Shown one piece after another: positions 8,830-19,668 of a DNA stretch of 64,000 nucleotides. Position numbers and translations under genes: made by a program. The notes under the pieces were generated by a model that saw nothing but the letters and a program-made list of their open reading frames with translations, did not search any database and had not been told where the DNA came from. Origin of the DNA: Actinomycetota bacterium (GTDB lineage: Bacteria > Actinomycetota > Actinomycetes > S36-B12 > UBA10799); the NCBI GenBank assembly GCA_020636995.1, contig JACJWU010000001.1, forward strand, positions 310,001-374,000, read 5' to 3'. How positions within the stretch are numbered: position 1 is the first letter of the stretch; every line of letters starts with the position of its first letter.

Positions 8830-10644
8830 GTGTCAGCACCCGGTCCACGATCGCGCGTTGGACTGCTGGCCTGGGCAGCGGTGTCGGTCGTGGCCGTCGT
8901 GGCGCTGAGGTCTGTCCTGTCATTGCGGGGCTACCTCTACATGGATGACTTTGCGTTTCGCTATTGGGCGGCGACCTCGCCGCTCGACCTCGAGTACCTG
9001 TTGCGCTCCTACGGGGGGCACATCAACCCGGTGGGCCTGCTCATCCAGTGGTTGGCCCAGCATCTGGCGCCGGGTTCCGATCTGGTGCTGGCGGTCAGTT
9101 CACTGACCATGTACGGCATTGCTCTGGCGCTGTTCGCCGTCATACTCAGACGACTGACCGACAACCCCCTCGCCATGGTGCTCGGTGTCGTTCTCGCAGG
9201 CGTGAGCCTCTTCGGTTTCGAGGTGACGGTCTGGTGGGCCGGGGCCATCTACGCCGGCCCGTATCAGGCCTTTCTGCTCGCATGTCTGCTCGCCGCGATC
9301 AAGGCGGTGGTGGATGGCAGCAGGCCGTGGTCCGTAGCCGCTCTGGTGTTCGGCGCAGGCGTGGTCCTGTCCTTCAGTCGTGGCAGTGCCGGGTTGGTAC
9401 TGGTCTTCCTGCTTGTGGCCTCGCTGCCATTGTCACAAGGCGCTCCGCTGGGGTTTCGTCAGTGTCTTCGCCGGGCACCAGGACTCTGGGCCGGGCTTCT
9501 GGGCATCGCCTTGGCCGGGGGTGCACTCGTGCTGGCGAATGCGGGACGAATCGACAGGCCCGGATTGTCGGTGCTGACAGCGGCGCGCTACATGTGGGAA
9601 CTGCTGGTGCTCAACATCCTCCCGGCGCTGTGGGGCGGACCCTGGCGGTGGTTCGAACTGCCCAACCAGGAATGGCCACCGATCCTGGCGAACCCCGCAC
9701 CCATGTGGTGGGCGGTGTGGGTGGCGGGTTTCGCCTCCGCCGCGGCCGCCACGGGGATCTGGATCTGGCGGCCGGCGCTGCGCAGGCTGCTCGTGGCATT
9801 CGTCGCGTACACCGTGATGATCCTGTGCCTGGCGGCCTACGCCAGGGCCGGATCGGTCGTGGCTAGCGTCGCCTACCGATACACCTTCGACCTGGTGTGG
9901 CCGGCGACGTTCCTGGCCATTCTGGCAGCTGTACCGGCCGGCCGAGGGTCGCGCGGCGTGTCGCGTCTCGGTGTGGGTCTGATCAGCGCGGTCATCGTCC
10001 TGGCGTTGTGGTCGACCGTGGTTCCGGCACGCGACTGGGCCGGGAATCCCACCAAGTCCTACATGGAACTCGCCGTGGAAGGCTTCGATGACATCCCAGA
10101 GGCCCAGCAGGTCCTCGACCAGGGTGTGCCCTTCGACCTGATCCATCCTGCCCTCATGGCCCCATACGCCAACACGCGTACAGTACTCACGCCACAGCCC
10201 GGAGCTCCGGTCTTCGGACCTTTCGCGGAGGACACGCTGTACGGATTCGCCCCGGACGGCAGGGTCGAGGTCAACGATGTTGTCGGACCCACATCCCCGG
10301 AAGGACCCGACCCGGAATGTGGCTACGCCGTCACCGACAGCCCCCGCACCATTCCTCTGGACGGCACGTTGATCGCGTGGGACTTCTACGCGCGGGTCGC
10401 GTACTTCAGCGGTACCGACACGACGCTTAACCTCGCCTTCGGTGGCCAGATCCATTCGGTGCCACTACGTGCGCGTGGCCTGCGAGTGGTGTACTTCCCG
10501 GTCTCGGGTCCGGGCGAGGAAGTTCTGGTGAGCGTCGGCACGCCGGGGATCACGTCGTGTGTCACAGATGTGCGGATCGGCAACCGGGTCTCTGCGGAGA
10601 CAGGTGATCTGGTGCCGCTTCCCATCACGGAGTTGGGACGGTGA
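8830..10644 (+). CDS. large polytopic membrane protein, possible GT-C-type glycosyltransferase
   Basis: About 604 aa. A first helix at about residues 11-31 is followed by a loop with YMDDFAFRYWA, an acidic pair in the first extracytoplasmic loop as in GT-C glycosyltransferases. Some ten further hydrophobic helices run to about residue 400. The last 200 residues look soluble and beta-rich (GTLIAWDFYARVAYFSGT, LRVVYFPVSGPGEEVLVSVG) with Cys residues suited to an exported domain. I do not recognise a named family. The truncated gene at 63221-64000 has a similar tail. It overlaps the acyltransferase gene behind it by 4 bp, so a role in making or modifying a surface glycan is inferred. Start GTG chosen from the promoter spacing. 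Confidence 0.7.
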   Translation: MSAPGPRSRVGLLAWAAVSVVAVVALRSVLSLRGYLYMDDFAFRYWAATSPLDLEYLLRSYGGHINPVGLLIQWLAQHLAPGSDLVLAVSSLTMYGIALALFAVILRRLTDNPLAMVLGVVLAGVSLFGFEVTVWWAGAIYAGPYQAFLLACLLAAIKAVVDGSRPWSVAALVFGAGVVLSFSRGSAGLVLVFLLVASLPLSQGAPLGFRQCLRRAPGLWAGLLGIALAGGALVLANAGRIDRPGLSVLTAARYMWELLVLNILPALWGGPWRWFELPNQEWPPILANPAPMWWAVWVAGFASAAAATGIWIWRPALRRLLVAFVAYTVMILCLAAYARAGSVVASVAYRYTFDLVWPATFLAILAAVPAGRGSRGVSRLGVGLISAVIVLALWSTVVPARDWAGNPTKSYMELAVEGFDDIPEAQQVLDQGVPFDLIHPALMAPYANTRTVLTPQPGAPVFGPFAEDTLYGFAPDGRVEVNDVVGPTSPEGPDPECGYAVTDSPRTIPLDGTLIAWDFYARVAYFSGTDTTLNLAFGGQIHSVPLRARGLRVVYFPVSGPGEEVLVSVGTPGITSCVTDVRIGNRVSAETGDLVPLPITELGR

Positions 10645-12503
10645 GCACCCCCGCCACCAAGGAGGAGGTGGACCAGCCCGGTCCGGGTACCCGACCGTCG
10701 TCGAGCGCACGCTTGGCGTCACTGGACGGGATCCGGGCCGTCGCCGTCTTGGCAGTCATGTTCTTCCACTTCGGTCAGGGCTGGATTCCCGGTGGGTACA
10801 TGGGCGTCGACGTCTTCTTCGTCCTGTCCGGATTCCTCATCACCACGATCCTGGTTCAGAAGGCCCCGGAACGGTTCGACGCACGGTCCTTCTGGGAGCG
10901 CCGGGCCCGTCGGTTGTTCCCCGCCCTGGCTGTGATGCTGGTCGTCGTCTTCCTCTTCGCCCTCACCGTTCCGGCCCTCGAGCAGTCGGCCATCCGTGGG
11001 CAGGGGATCGCGACGGTGTTCTACGTCAACAACTGGTGGTTGCTCGCCTCAGGGTCGGAGTACTTCGCGGACTTCCAGTCCCTCTCCCCGTTGCTGCACA
11101 CCTGGACGCTCAGCGTCGAGGAGCAGTGGTACGTCCTGCTTCCGCTGCTCCTCATGCTCCTCATCGCACTCAAGCGCTTCGACTGGCCGGTACTCATCGT
11201 CACATTCATCGGACTGGCACTCATATCGGCGTCCTGGACGGTCCTGCTGGCTGCACGAGGGGCATCGGTGGACCGGCTGTACCTCGGCACCGACACCCGT
11301 GCGCAACAGTTGCTGCTCGGCGGCCTGCTGGGTGTCATAGGCGCCCGGGCGGTGGCGCGAGGTCACTCTCGGATCCGTTTCGCCGGGCGATGGGCGGGGC
11401 AGATCGGCATGGCCGGACTGGTGGGGCTACTGGCGATGTTCGTGTTCTGGCCGGAGGGGCGGCTGGTCGCGGCGCAACTGCCACTGGCAGCCGTGGCGAG
11501 CGTGATGCTGATCATCGGCGCGCTCGATCCCGGGGCGAAGATCAGTCGATGGCTCTCGGTGAGACCGCTGGCCGCCATCGGTTTGATCAGCTACGGGCTC
11601 TACCTGTGGCATTGGCCGATCGCCGTGATGATCGGCGACGATCAGACGAACGTGGCCACACCGGTCCGTCTGATTCTCACCTTCGCGATCGCGACGGTCT
11701 CGTACATCTTCCTGGAGACGCCGATCCGGCGGGGCCGCGTGAGACTCCGGTGGTTCCTTCTGCTTCCCGTCGTGCTGGTGGCACTGGCGGTGATCTGTAC
11801 GCCCAAGGCGTCCGAGGCCTCCTACGCGCGCGCGTTGCCCGAACACGCAGCCCCGCCGTTCAGCGGAAGCGGCCGCACGGTCTTCTTCGTCGGTGATTCG
11901 GTATCGGGTTCGATGTGGTTGCCGGCCGCCGGTACGCCCCGAAACGACATCGCGGTCACTGGTTCGTTCCTGTTGAGTTGTCCGCTGTTCGACCTGGACA
12001 TGGTGGCGGGGGGCGCAACGGTCAAGGCTGATGAGGACATCGATTGTCCCGCCTGGGAACAGCAGTGGCGCGGCGATATGGAGTCGATGGCCCCGGACAT
12101 CGGTGTCTTCGTCGGGACCAGTTCGTGGCAGTTCGACGTGCTGGATGACAACGGTGAACTCCAGCCCTTCGGATCAGAGGGCTACACAGCACGAATCCGA
12201 ACAGCGCTGGATGAGGCACTGGGGGACTTCTCCGCGGACACGGTGGCCATCACAAGCGTGCCCTGCACGACCTTGCCGAGCAACCCCGTGAACGACCCGA
12301 AGAACGATCGACGTCGTACGGCGTTCCTCAACGACCTGCTCAGGGCCTACGCGCAGGAACACGGGTATGAGTTCGTGGACCTGGGATCCGTGACCTGTAC
12401 ACCGGATCCATCCGGGCTCTACATCGATGGGCTGCACTTCAGCCCCGAGGGTGCCCGAGAGGTGTGGGACCGTCTTCGCCCGCAACTGCTGGCGCTACCG
12501 TGA
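10641..12503 (+). CDS. acyltransferase-SGNH fusion, surface polysaccharide O-acyltransferase
   Basis: 620 aa OafA-like fusion. Residues about 14-370 form the multi-helix acyltransferase-3 domain (LASLDGIRAVAVLAVMFFHF at the start; SVEEQWYVLLP and ISYGLYLWHWPIAV further on). A linker leads to an SGNH hydrolase-like domain from about residue 410 with the Ser motif FFVGDSVSGS and the C-terminal Asp-His motif DGLHFSPEG. Such enzymes move acyl groups across the membrane and transfer them to sugars outside. GTG start overlaps the upstream stop (GTGA), so it is co-transcribed with the preceding membrane protein. The next gene is a paralogue of the same layout. Confidence 0.9.
   Translation: MSTPATKEEVDQPGPGTRPSSSARLASLDGIRAVAVLAVMFFHFGQGWIPGGYMGVDVFFVLSGFLITTILVQKAPERFDARSFWERRARRLFPALAVMLVVVFLFALTVPALEQSAIRGQGIATVFYVNNWWLLASGSEYFADFQSLSPLLHTWTLSVEEQWYVLLPLLLMLLIALKRFDWPVLIVTFIGLALISASWTVLLAARGASVDRLYLGTDTRAQQLLLGGLLGVIGARAVARGHSRIRFAGRWAGQIGMAGLVGLLAMFVFWPEGRLVAAQLPLAAVASVMLIIGALDPGAKISRWLSVRPLAAIGLISYGLYLWHWPIAVMIGDDQTNVATPVRLILTFAIATVSYIFLETPIRRGRVRLRWFLLLPVVLVALAVICTPKASEASYARALPEHAAPPFSGSGRTVFFVGDSVSGSMWLPAAGTPRNDIAVTGSFLLSCPLFDLDMVAGGATVKADEDIDCPAWEQQWRGDMESMAPDIGVFVGTSSWQFDVLDDNGELQPFGSEGYTARIRTALDEALGDFSADTVAITSVPCTTLPSNPVNDPKNDRRRTAFLNDLLRAYAQEHGYEFVDLGSVTCTPDPSGLYIDGLHFSPEGAREVWDRLRPQLLALP
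12496..12501 (+). promoter_or_regulatory. -10 hexamer TACCGT inside the end of the upstream gene
   Basis: TACCGT overlaps the last codons of the preceding gene and lies 6 nt before the ATG at 12508. The second acyltransferase could therefore be transcribed as a leaderless message independently of the first. Confidence 0.5.
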
Positions 12504-12507
12504 CCTC

Positions 12508-14495
12508 ATGACCGACGCGAGTCCGCGCCTGGCCTACACCCCGGCCCTGGACGGCCTGCGGGCGATCGCGGTTCTTGCGGTCATGTTCTACCACGGGGGA
12601 GTGGCAGTTGCGGGGGGCGGATTTCTCGGTGTCGACATCTTCTTCGTCCTGTCCGGCTTCCTGATCACCACCCTGTTGCTGCTCGAGTTCGAGGCGAACG
12701 GTCGTTTGGACCTCACCGCCTTCTGGGGTCGACGGGCGCGGCGACTTCTCCCCGCGCTGTTCCTCGTGCTGGTGGCCGTGCTCGTGTATTCCGCGTTCCT
12801 GGCCGGTGCGGCCGCATCAACCGTGCGCTCGGATGCCCTTGCCACCCTGTTCTACGTCAGTAACTGGTGGTTCATCGTCTCGGGCAATTCGTACTTCGAG
12901 CAGTTCCAGGACCCATCGCCGCTGACCCACACGTGGTCGCTGGCCATCGAGGAGCAGTGGTACCTGGTCCTGCCTCTGGTGCTGGTCCTGCTGCTGCCCA
13001 GGATCCGCGGGCGACGCTGGTGGGCGGCGATCTTCGTGACGCTGGCACTCGTGTCGGCCGGGCTGATGGCCCTTCTCCACACCCCGGGCTCTGAGCCCTC
13101 CCGGGAGTACTACGGAACAGACACCCGACTGCTGGCCCTGCTGATCGGGGCAGGACTTGCCAGCGTGTTCACCCCTGGCGTCATCGAGCGCCTGCGCGGA
13201 CCGGCGCGCTGGCTGCGCCCGCAGCCGTCGTCGGCCTGCTGTTACTGCTCATGCTCGCCGACGACACGTCGCAGTGGCTGTATCGCGGCGGGTTCCTGCT
13301 GGTGGCCGTCGTCGCAGTCATCCTGCTGGCTGCCGTGGTGGCCCGCCCGGACGGTGTGGTGGCGCGCGCTTTTGCCTGGGCACCGATCGTCTGGATCGGG
13401 AAGATCTCCTACGGTCTCTACCTGTGGCACTGGCCGGTGTACGTCCTGCTCAGCCCGGGGCGCACCGGTCTATCCGGGGTTGCCCTGTTGGCCTTGCGGT
13501 TCGCTGTGACGTTCGTGATCGCGACATTGTCGTACTACGTGGTGGAAATGCCCATCCGGCGCGGTGCGCTGAGCAGGTTGTCACAGCCACAGCGTGTGGC
13601 AGTGGTTCTGGCCGCGCCGACAGCGGTCCTGGCGCTATTGGGGCTGACGATGGCGACTGCCAAGCCACCTGCGCCGGATTCGCTGGAGGCGATCCGGGAC
13701 AGCGCGACCCGGACACCAACCGCCGAGGCGCCCTCGCCGACGACGCCCACACCGGCAGAGTCCGTCGATACGCAGGTGCGAGCGATTCTGGTTGGGGACT
13801 CGGTGGCGCTGTCCCTGTTCGCGGCGTACCGCCCCGAAGCTGCTGATGACCTCAGCGTCCTGCCGGGTACGGAGTTCGGGTGCGGACTTGTGCCCTTCGA
13901 GGCCGCCCTGAACGGCGCCCCCATGCCGCTGCGCAAGGAGTGCCGGGCATGGGATGAGCAGCGCGCGGAGCGGATAGCAGCCTCCGGAGCAACCCTCGGT
14001 GTGATGTTCCCGGGATCCTGGGAACAGTACGACCGCTGGATCGATGGCGAGCAGGTCGCCTACACCGATCCACGGTGGAAGCAGGCCACTGTGGCCGACT
14101 ACGAGCGCGTCCTCGAAGAGCTCGCCGCGGTGACGCCCGAGATCGCAGTGGTGCTCAACACCTGTCATGGCGCACCCGATCTGGATCTACCTGATGCGGT
14201 GCTGTTCCAGGCGGGCCGCTATCCCGATGTCGTGAACGATCCGCGACGGATCGCGGCGGTCAACGAGGCGGCACGTGCGGCAGTGGACCGGTCGGGCCTC
14301 GACGTGACGGTGGTTGACCCCGCGCCGATCCTGTGCGACGGCGGCTACCAGGCCAGTGTCGACGGCGTGCCGCTGCACACCGACGGTGTCCACTTCACGG
14401 AGGAGGGCGCCCGATGGTATTGGAAGTGGTTGGGGCCCCGGTTGGTCAAAGCCGGCCGGCCACCCTCGGCCACGCCGTCCGCACCTGCTGAGTGA
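12508..14495 (+). pseudogene. second acyltransferase-SGNH gene, interrupted by a frameshift
   Basis: Paralogue of the gene just upstream. The first frame begins at ATG 12508 (YTPALDGLRAIAVLAVMFYHGG) and reads correctly through IEEQWYLVLPLVL to about 13221; sense then continues in the -1 frame (AAVVGLLLLLMLADD), through ISYGLYLWHWPVYVLL, to an SGNH domain with LVGDSVALS and DGVHFTEEG, stopping at 14495. One extra G near 13221 would restore LRPAAVVG and a single protein of about 662 aa. No slippery heptamer is present, so programmed frameshifting is unlikely. It is either a recent pseudogene or a sequencing/assembly error. The rest shows no decay. The 3' end overlaps coaE by 50 bp. Confidence 0.8.
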
Positions 14496-15036
14496 GTGAC
14501 ACCAGGTCCCCGGAGTTGTCTATGACGACATCGGCTATGGCCAGCCGCTGCTCCCGGCCGGCTTGCGCGGCGATCCGGGCTCGGGCGTCGGATTCGGAGA
14601 GCCCCCGGTCTATCAGGCGGGTGATCCGCACATCGTCTGGAGCATCGACCACGACCACCAGGTCATACGCACCCTGCAAGCCCAGTTCCGCCAGGAGCGG
14701 TACATCGTGGATGACCACTGCATCGTCGGGCAAGGCAGCCATCAACTCCGCGGTTCGCGCCGCGATCCGTGGATGTGTGATCGCGTTCAGCCGCGCTCGT
14801 GCCGACTCGTCGGCGAACACGACCTCAGCCATCGCAGCGCGGTCGAGACTACCGTCGGGGGCACAGATTCCAGGGCCGAATTCAGCGACCAGGGCACGCA
14901 GCCCGTCACTGCCCGGCGCGACGACTTCGCGGGCGACCCGGTCGGCGTCGACCACATACGCACCGAGTTCCGAGAACAACTGCGCCACGGTTGACTTTCC
15001 CGATCCGATGCCGCCGGTGAGTCCTACACGTCGCAT
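14446..15036 (-). CDS. coaE: dephospho-CoA kinase
   Basis: 196 aa, typical length. Walker A GGIGSGKST at residues 8-16, followed by DADRVAREVV and the LID/CoA-binding motifs (VIHDVPLLAE, TRLIDRGLSESDARARIAAQ). It catalyses the last step of coenzyme A synthesis, phosphorylation of the ribose 3'-OH of dephospho-CoA. The ATG at 15036 is preceded by TACCCT at 7 nt, a leaderless arrangement. It sits between rpsA and uvrB as in other actinobacteria, but on the opposite strand to both, and overlaps the preceding plus-strand gene tail to tail. Confidence 0.96.
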   Translation of the reverse strand: MRRVGLTGGIGSGKSTVAQLFSELGAYVVDADRVAREVVAPGSDGLRALVAEFGPGICAPDGSLDRAAMAEVVFADESARARLNAITHPRIAARTAELMAALPDDAVVIHDVPLLAELGLQGAYDLVVVVDAPDDVRITRLIDRGLSESDARARIAAQAGREQRLAIADVVIDNSGDLVSLTQQVRTAWPRVAGRL

Positions 15037-15043
15037 GATCCCG

Positions 15044-15049
15044 AGGGTA
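15044..15049 (-). promoter_or_regulatory. -10 hexamer TACCCT, leaderless coaE
   Basis: TACCCT on the minus strand, 7 nt before the coaE ATG. It lies in the 51-bp divergent gap with the molybdoenzyme gene. Confidence 0.55.
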
Positions 15050-15087
15050 GTGGTGACAGGTCCGGCTTATGGACGCATCATGGCTGA

Positions 15088-15792
15088 GTGGATGGATCCT
15101 CCGAAGGTGCCCCTGTGGGGCGGCGGGTGGTGCTTGGACTGCTCGGGCTCGCCGGACTCGGTATCGCGCTGGGGTCGAAGGCCAATTCCGCGCTGAGTTC
15201 GGTTGCCGCGAATGATCCCACCGGTCTCACCGGACTCATCCCCGGCGGTGGGAGGTTCCGGTTCTACTCCGTCGCCGGGGCCGTGGAGCCGACGCCCCTC
15301 ACTGAATACCGTCTGCGTGTGGACGGCGAGGTTGAGCGACCCACGGAATTCTCGTTCACGGACCTCGCGGCGATGCCCCAGACCCACATGACAAAGGACG
15401 TGCAGTGCGTCACGGGGTGGCGGGTCCCGGACGTTGCGTGGGGAGGCGTTCTACTGTCGGACATCCTTGCCCAAGTGGTCCCGACAGACGCGGCGAGAGC
15501 TCTCGAATTCGGGTCGGCTGACGGCGTCTACACCGAGTCTTTGACGTTGGAACAGGCCCAGCGCCCGGACATGCTGGTGGCGACGCATTTGGAGGATGAG
15601 CCGTTGTCCCACGACCACGGGGGGCCAGTCCGGCTCTACGTGGCACCGATGTACTTCTACAAGTCGCTCAAGTGGCTCGACCGCATCACGCTCACCACGG
15701 CTGTTGAACCCGGGTACTGGGAGGATCTCGGGTACGACGTCGACGCCTGGGTGGGGAGGTCGAATGGCAGGGACGACGCGCCCACCGTCTGA
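15088..15792 (+). CDS. molybdopterin-dependent (sulfite oxidase-fold) oxidoreductase
   Basis: 234 aa protein of the YedY/sulfite oxidase-like molybdopterin domain. Residues 12-13 (RR in GRRVVLGLLG) plus a hydrophobic stretch look like a short Tat signal or anchor. Cys107 in KDVQCVTGWRVPDVAW is the expected molybdenum ligand, and GGPVRLYVAPMYFYKSLKWL matches the C-terminal part of the fold. The substrate cannot be read from sequence. The next gene overlaps it by 29 bp and encodes a b-type cytochrome, so electrons probably pass between the pair and the quinone pool. GTG 15088 is the first start after an in-frame stop at 15085; CATCAT lies 6 nt upstream, only a partial match to the -10 pattern. 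Confidence 0.85.
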   Translation: MDGSSEGAPVGRRVVLGLLGLAGLGIALGSKANSALSSVAANDPTGLTGLIPGGGRFRFYSVAGAVEPTPLTEYRLRVDGEVERPTEFSFTDLAAMPQTHMTKDVQCVTGWRVPDVAWGGVLLSDILAQVVPTDAARALEFGSADGVYTESLTLEQAQRPDMLVATHLEDEPLSHDHGGPVRLYVAPMYFYKSLKWLDRITLTTAVEPGYWEDLGYDVDAWVGRSNGRDDAPTV

Positions 15793-16408
15793 CATCCGTC
15801 GTTTCACGCCGGGGGAGCGCTGGCTGCATCTGTCCTTCGGCCTTGTGATGGGTGTGCTCATCGCCACAGCCGCATTCCTCTACGTGGACCCGCTGAGTCA
15901 GTTCGTCGGGCGCAGAGCACTGTTGGCCGGGATCCACTTCTGGTCCGGGCTCCTGCTGCCCGTCCCGCTGCTGTTCGCCGTGCTCTTGTCGCCGGCCTTC
16001 CGCAGGGACTCCCGGCGACTCAACCGCTTCCAGCCCGCTGATCGGCTGTGGCTTCGCAGAGCCTTGCGACTTGACACCTCTGGGCCGTCCGGCAAGTTCA
16101 ACGCCGGTCAGAAGCTCAACAGTGCGTTCGTGCTCGGCGCCACCATCGTGATGTTCGTGACCGGTCTCATGCTCCACTTCTTCGAGCCTCTGCCGGACAG
16201 TGTCCGAACCGGGGCGACCTTCGTGCACGACATGTTCGCCCTCGCGGTCGTGGTCGCCGGGACCGGACACATATGGATGGCGTGGAGCGACCCGGAGGCG
16301 CGGGCCGGCTTGCGCACCGGCTTCGTCAGCCACAGCTGGGCTCAGCGCAAGCATCCGTTGTGGGACGCGTCCCACGAGGGGTCGCAGCGGCTCCACCAGG
16401 ATCCGTGA
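15764..16408 (+). CDS. b-type cytochrome membrane subunit (formate dehydrogenase gamma/Ni-Fe hydrogenase b-like)
   Basis: 214 aa with four hydrophobic helices. Histidines placed in helices (ERWLHLSFG, AGIHFWSG, LMLHFFE, ATFVHDMFA, GTGHIWMAW) fit a di-haem cytochrome b of the FdnI/HyaC/cytochrome b561 type. It should be the quinone-linked partner of the molybdoenzyme, a role played by YedZ in the classical pair; this protein looks more like the formate dehydrogenase gamma family. Start ATG 15764 lies inside the upstream gene and has GGGGAGG at 15753-15759, so translation is coupled. A longer open frame upstream is only the shadow of the preceding gene. Confidence 0.8.
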   Translation: MAGTTRPPSDIRRFTPGERWLHLSFGLVMGVLIATAAFLYVDPLSQFVGRRALLAGIHFWSGLLLPVPLLFAVLLSPAFRRDSRRLNRFQPADRLWLRRALRLDTSGPSGKFNAGQKLNSAFVLGATIVMFVTGLMLHFFEPLPDSVRTGATFVHDMFALAVVVAGTGHIWMAWSDPEARAGLRTGFVSHSWAQRKHPLWDASHEGSQRLHQDP

Positions 16409-16478
16409 GCACTTCTGCAATCCGTGAGCGTTCGCGCGATGTCCGAGTGCTCCCGGATTCCAGAAGTGCTACCGGATC
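16400..16478. repeat. long inverted repeat between the cytochrome gene and uvrB
   Basis: Arms of about 25 nt: 16410-16424 is complementary to 16454-16468 at 14 of 15 positions, and the outer GATCCG and CGGATC extend the pairing to 16400 and 16478. The 29-nt loop holds TTCGCGCGA, and ATCCGTGAGC occurs twice in the left half. It follows the cytochrome stop at once, so it could act as a terminator, but no U tract follows. Confidence 0.6.
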
Positions 16479-16529
16479 TGACGAGAACGGGAAAGGTGGC
16501 CGTCCCCACCGCGTGTCAGCACCTCGTCG

Positions 16530-16535
16530 TAGCGT
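16530..16535 (+). promoter_or_regulatory. -10 hexamer TAGCGT, leaderless uvrB
   Basis: TAGCGT exactly 6 nt before the uvrB ATG at 16542. No SOS-box-like sequence was recognised near it. Confidence 0.55.
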
Positions 16536-16541
16536 GGGGAC

Positions 16542-18640
<2,099 letters not shown>

Positions 18641-18644
<4 letters not shown>

Positions 18645-19636
18645 TCGTCCCAGGGTGGCTGTGGGCGGCCACCATGCTCCTGTTCCTGGTTCTGTTCACC
18701 CTTGACTTCTGGATCGTCGGTCGCCGTCCACACGTACCCAAGACCCCGGAACTGCTGCGATGGCTCGGGCTGTTCGTCGGATCGGCGATCGCATTCGGCG
18801 TGTTCCTGGGATGGCGGTTCGGATCCGACATCAGCATCCAGTTCTTCTCCGGCTGGCTCACCGAGTACTCACTCAGCGTCGACAACCTGTTCGTGTTCGT
18901 CCTGATCATGGCCCGCTTCTACGTGCCCCGGGAACTGCAGCAGTTCGTTCTGATGTGGGGCATCATCATCGCGATCGTCCTGCGCGGCATCTTCATCGCG
19001 CTCGGAGCCGCTGTCATCGCGCAGTTCTCCTGGATCTTCTACGTGTTCGGCATATTCCTGATCCTCACAGCCGTCCGTCTGGCCACTCACGGTGAGGACG
19101 ACGACGAGGAGTACAAGGAGAACGCGGTTGTCCGAATCGTCGCCCGACTCGTGCCTGTCGCCCCGGACTTCCATGGCACGAAGCTGCGCACGATGCTCGA
19201 CGGCAAACGGGTCTTCACGCCGATGCTTGTCGTTCTCATCGCGATCGGCACCACCGACCTGCTGTTCGCCGTCGACAGCATCCCTGCCATCTTCGGCCTG
19301 ACCCAGATCCCGTTCCTGGTCTTCACGGCGAATGTCTTCGCGCTCATGGGTCTGCGCCAGTTGTACTTCCTGCTGGGCAACCTTCTGGACCGGCTGGTAT
19401 TCCTCGGGCTGGGTCTGTCCGCAGTGCTGGGTTTCATCGGAGTGAAGCTCATCCTCGAAGCCATGCACGAGAACTCGCTGCCGTTCCTGAACGACGGTGA
19501 GCCGTTCGACGTTCCCGTGATCTCCAACTGGGTCAGCCTGATGGTCATCGTGGGGATCCTGACGATCACGGTCGTGGCGAGCCTGGCCCACGAGAGTCGC
19601 GCAGAACGCCGGGCCGACTCGTCCACGGAGGACTGA
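18641..19636 (+). CDS. TerC-family membrane protein
   Basis: 331 aa, about eight or nine hydrophobic helices. The two family signatures are present: EYSLSVDNLFVFVLIM in the first half and TTDLLFAVDSIPAIF in the second, with the paired acidic residues thought to bind metal. The family is linked to tellurite resistance and to manganese export or metal loading of exported proteins. An acidic cytosolic stretch (HGEDDDEEYKEN) separates the halves. GTG start overlaps the uvrB stop, so this is the second gene of that operon; the functional link to repair is unclear. Confidence 0.93.
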
Positions 19637-19656
19637 GACGAGGCCATTCGCCGCCC

Positions 19657-19662
19657 TAGACT
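19657..19662 (+). promoter_or_regulatory. -10 hexamer TAGACT, leaderless ClC gene
   Basis: TAGACT 6 nt before the GTG at 19669. Confidence 0.55.
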
Positions 19663-19668
19663 CTCACC

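Noticed and set aside
13200..13250. Programmed -1 frameshift in the second acyltransferase.
   Set aside because: No X-XXY-YYZ slippery site and no obvious downstream pseudoknot; a single-base deletion explains it more simply.
16400..16478. Terminal inverted repeats of an insertion sequence.
   Set aside because: The arms are only 29 nt apart, so there is no room for a transposase and no target duplication is seen.
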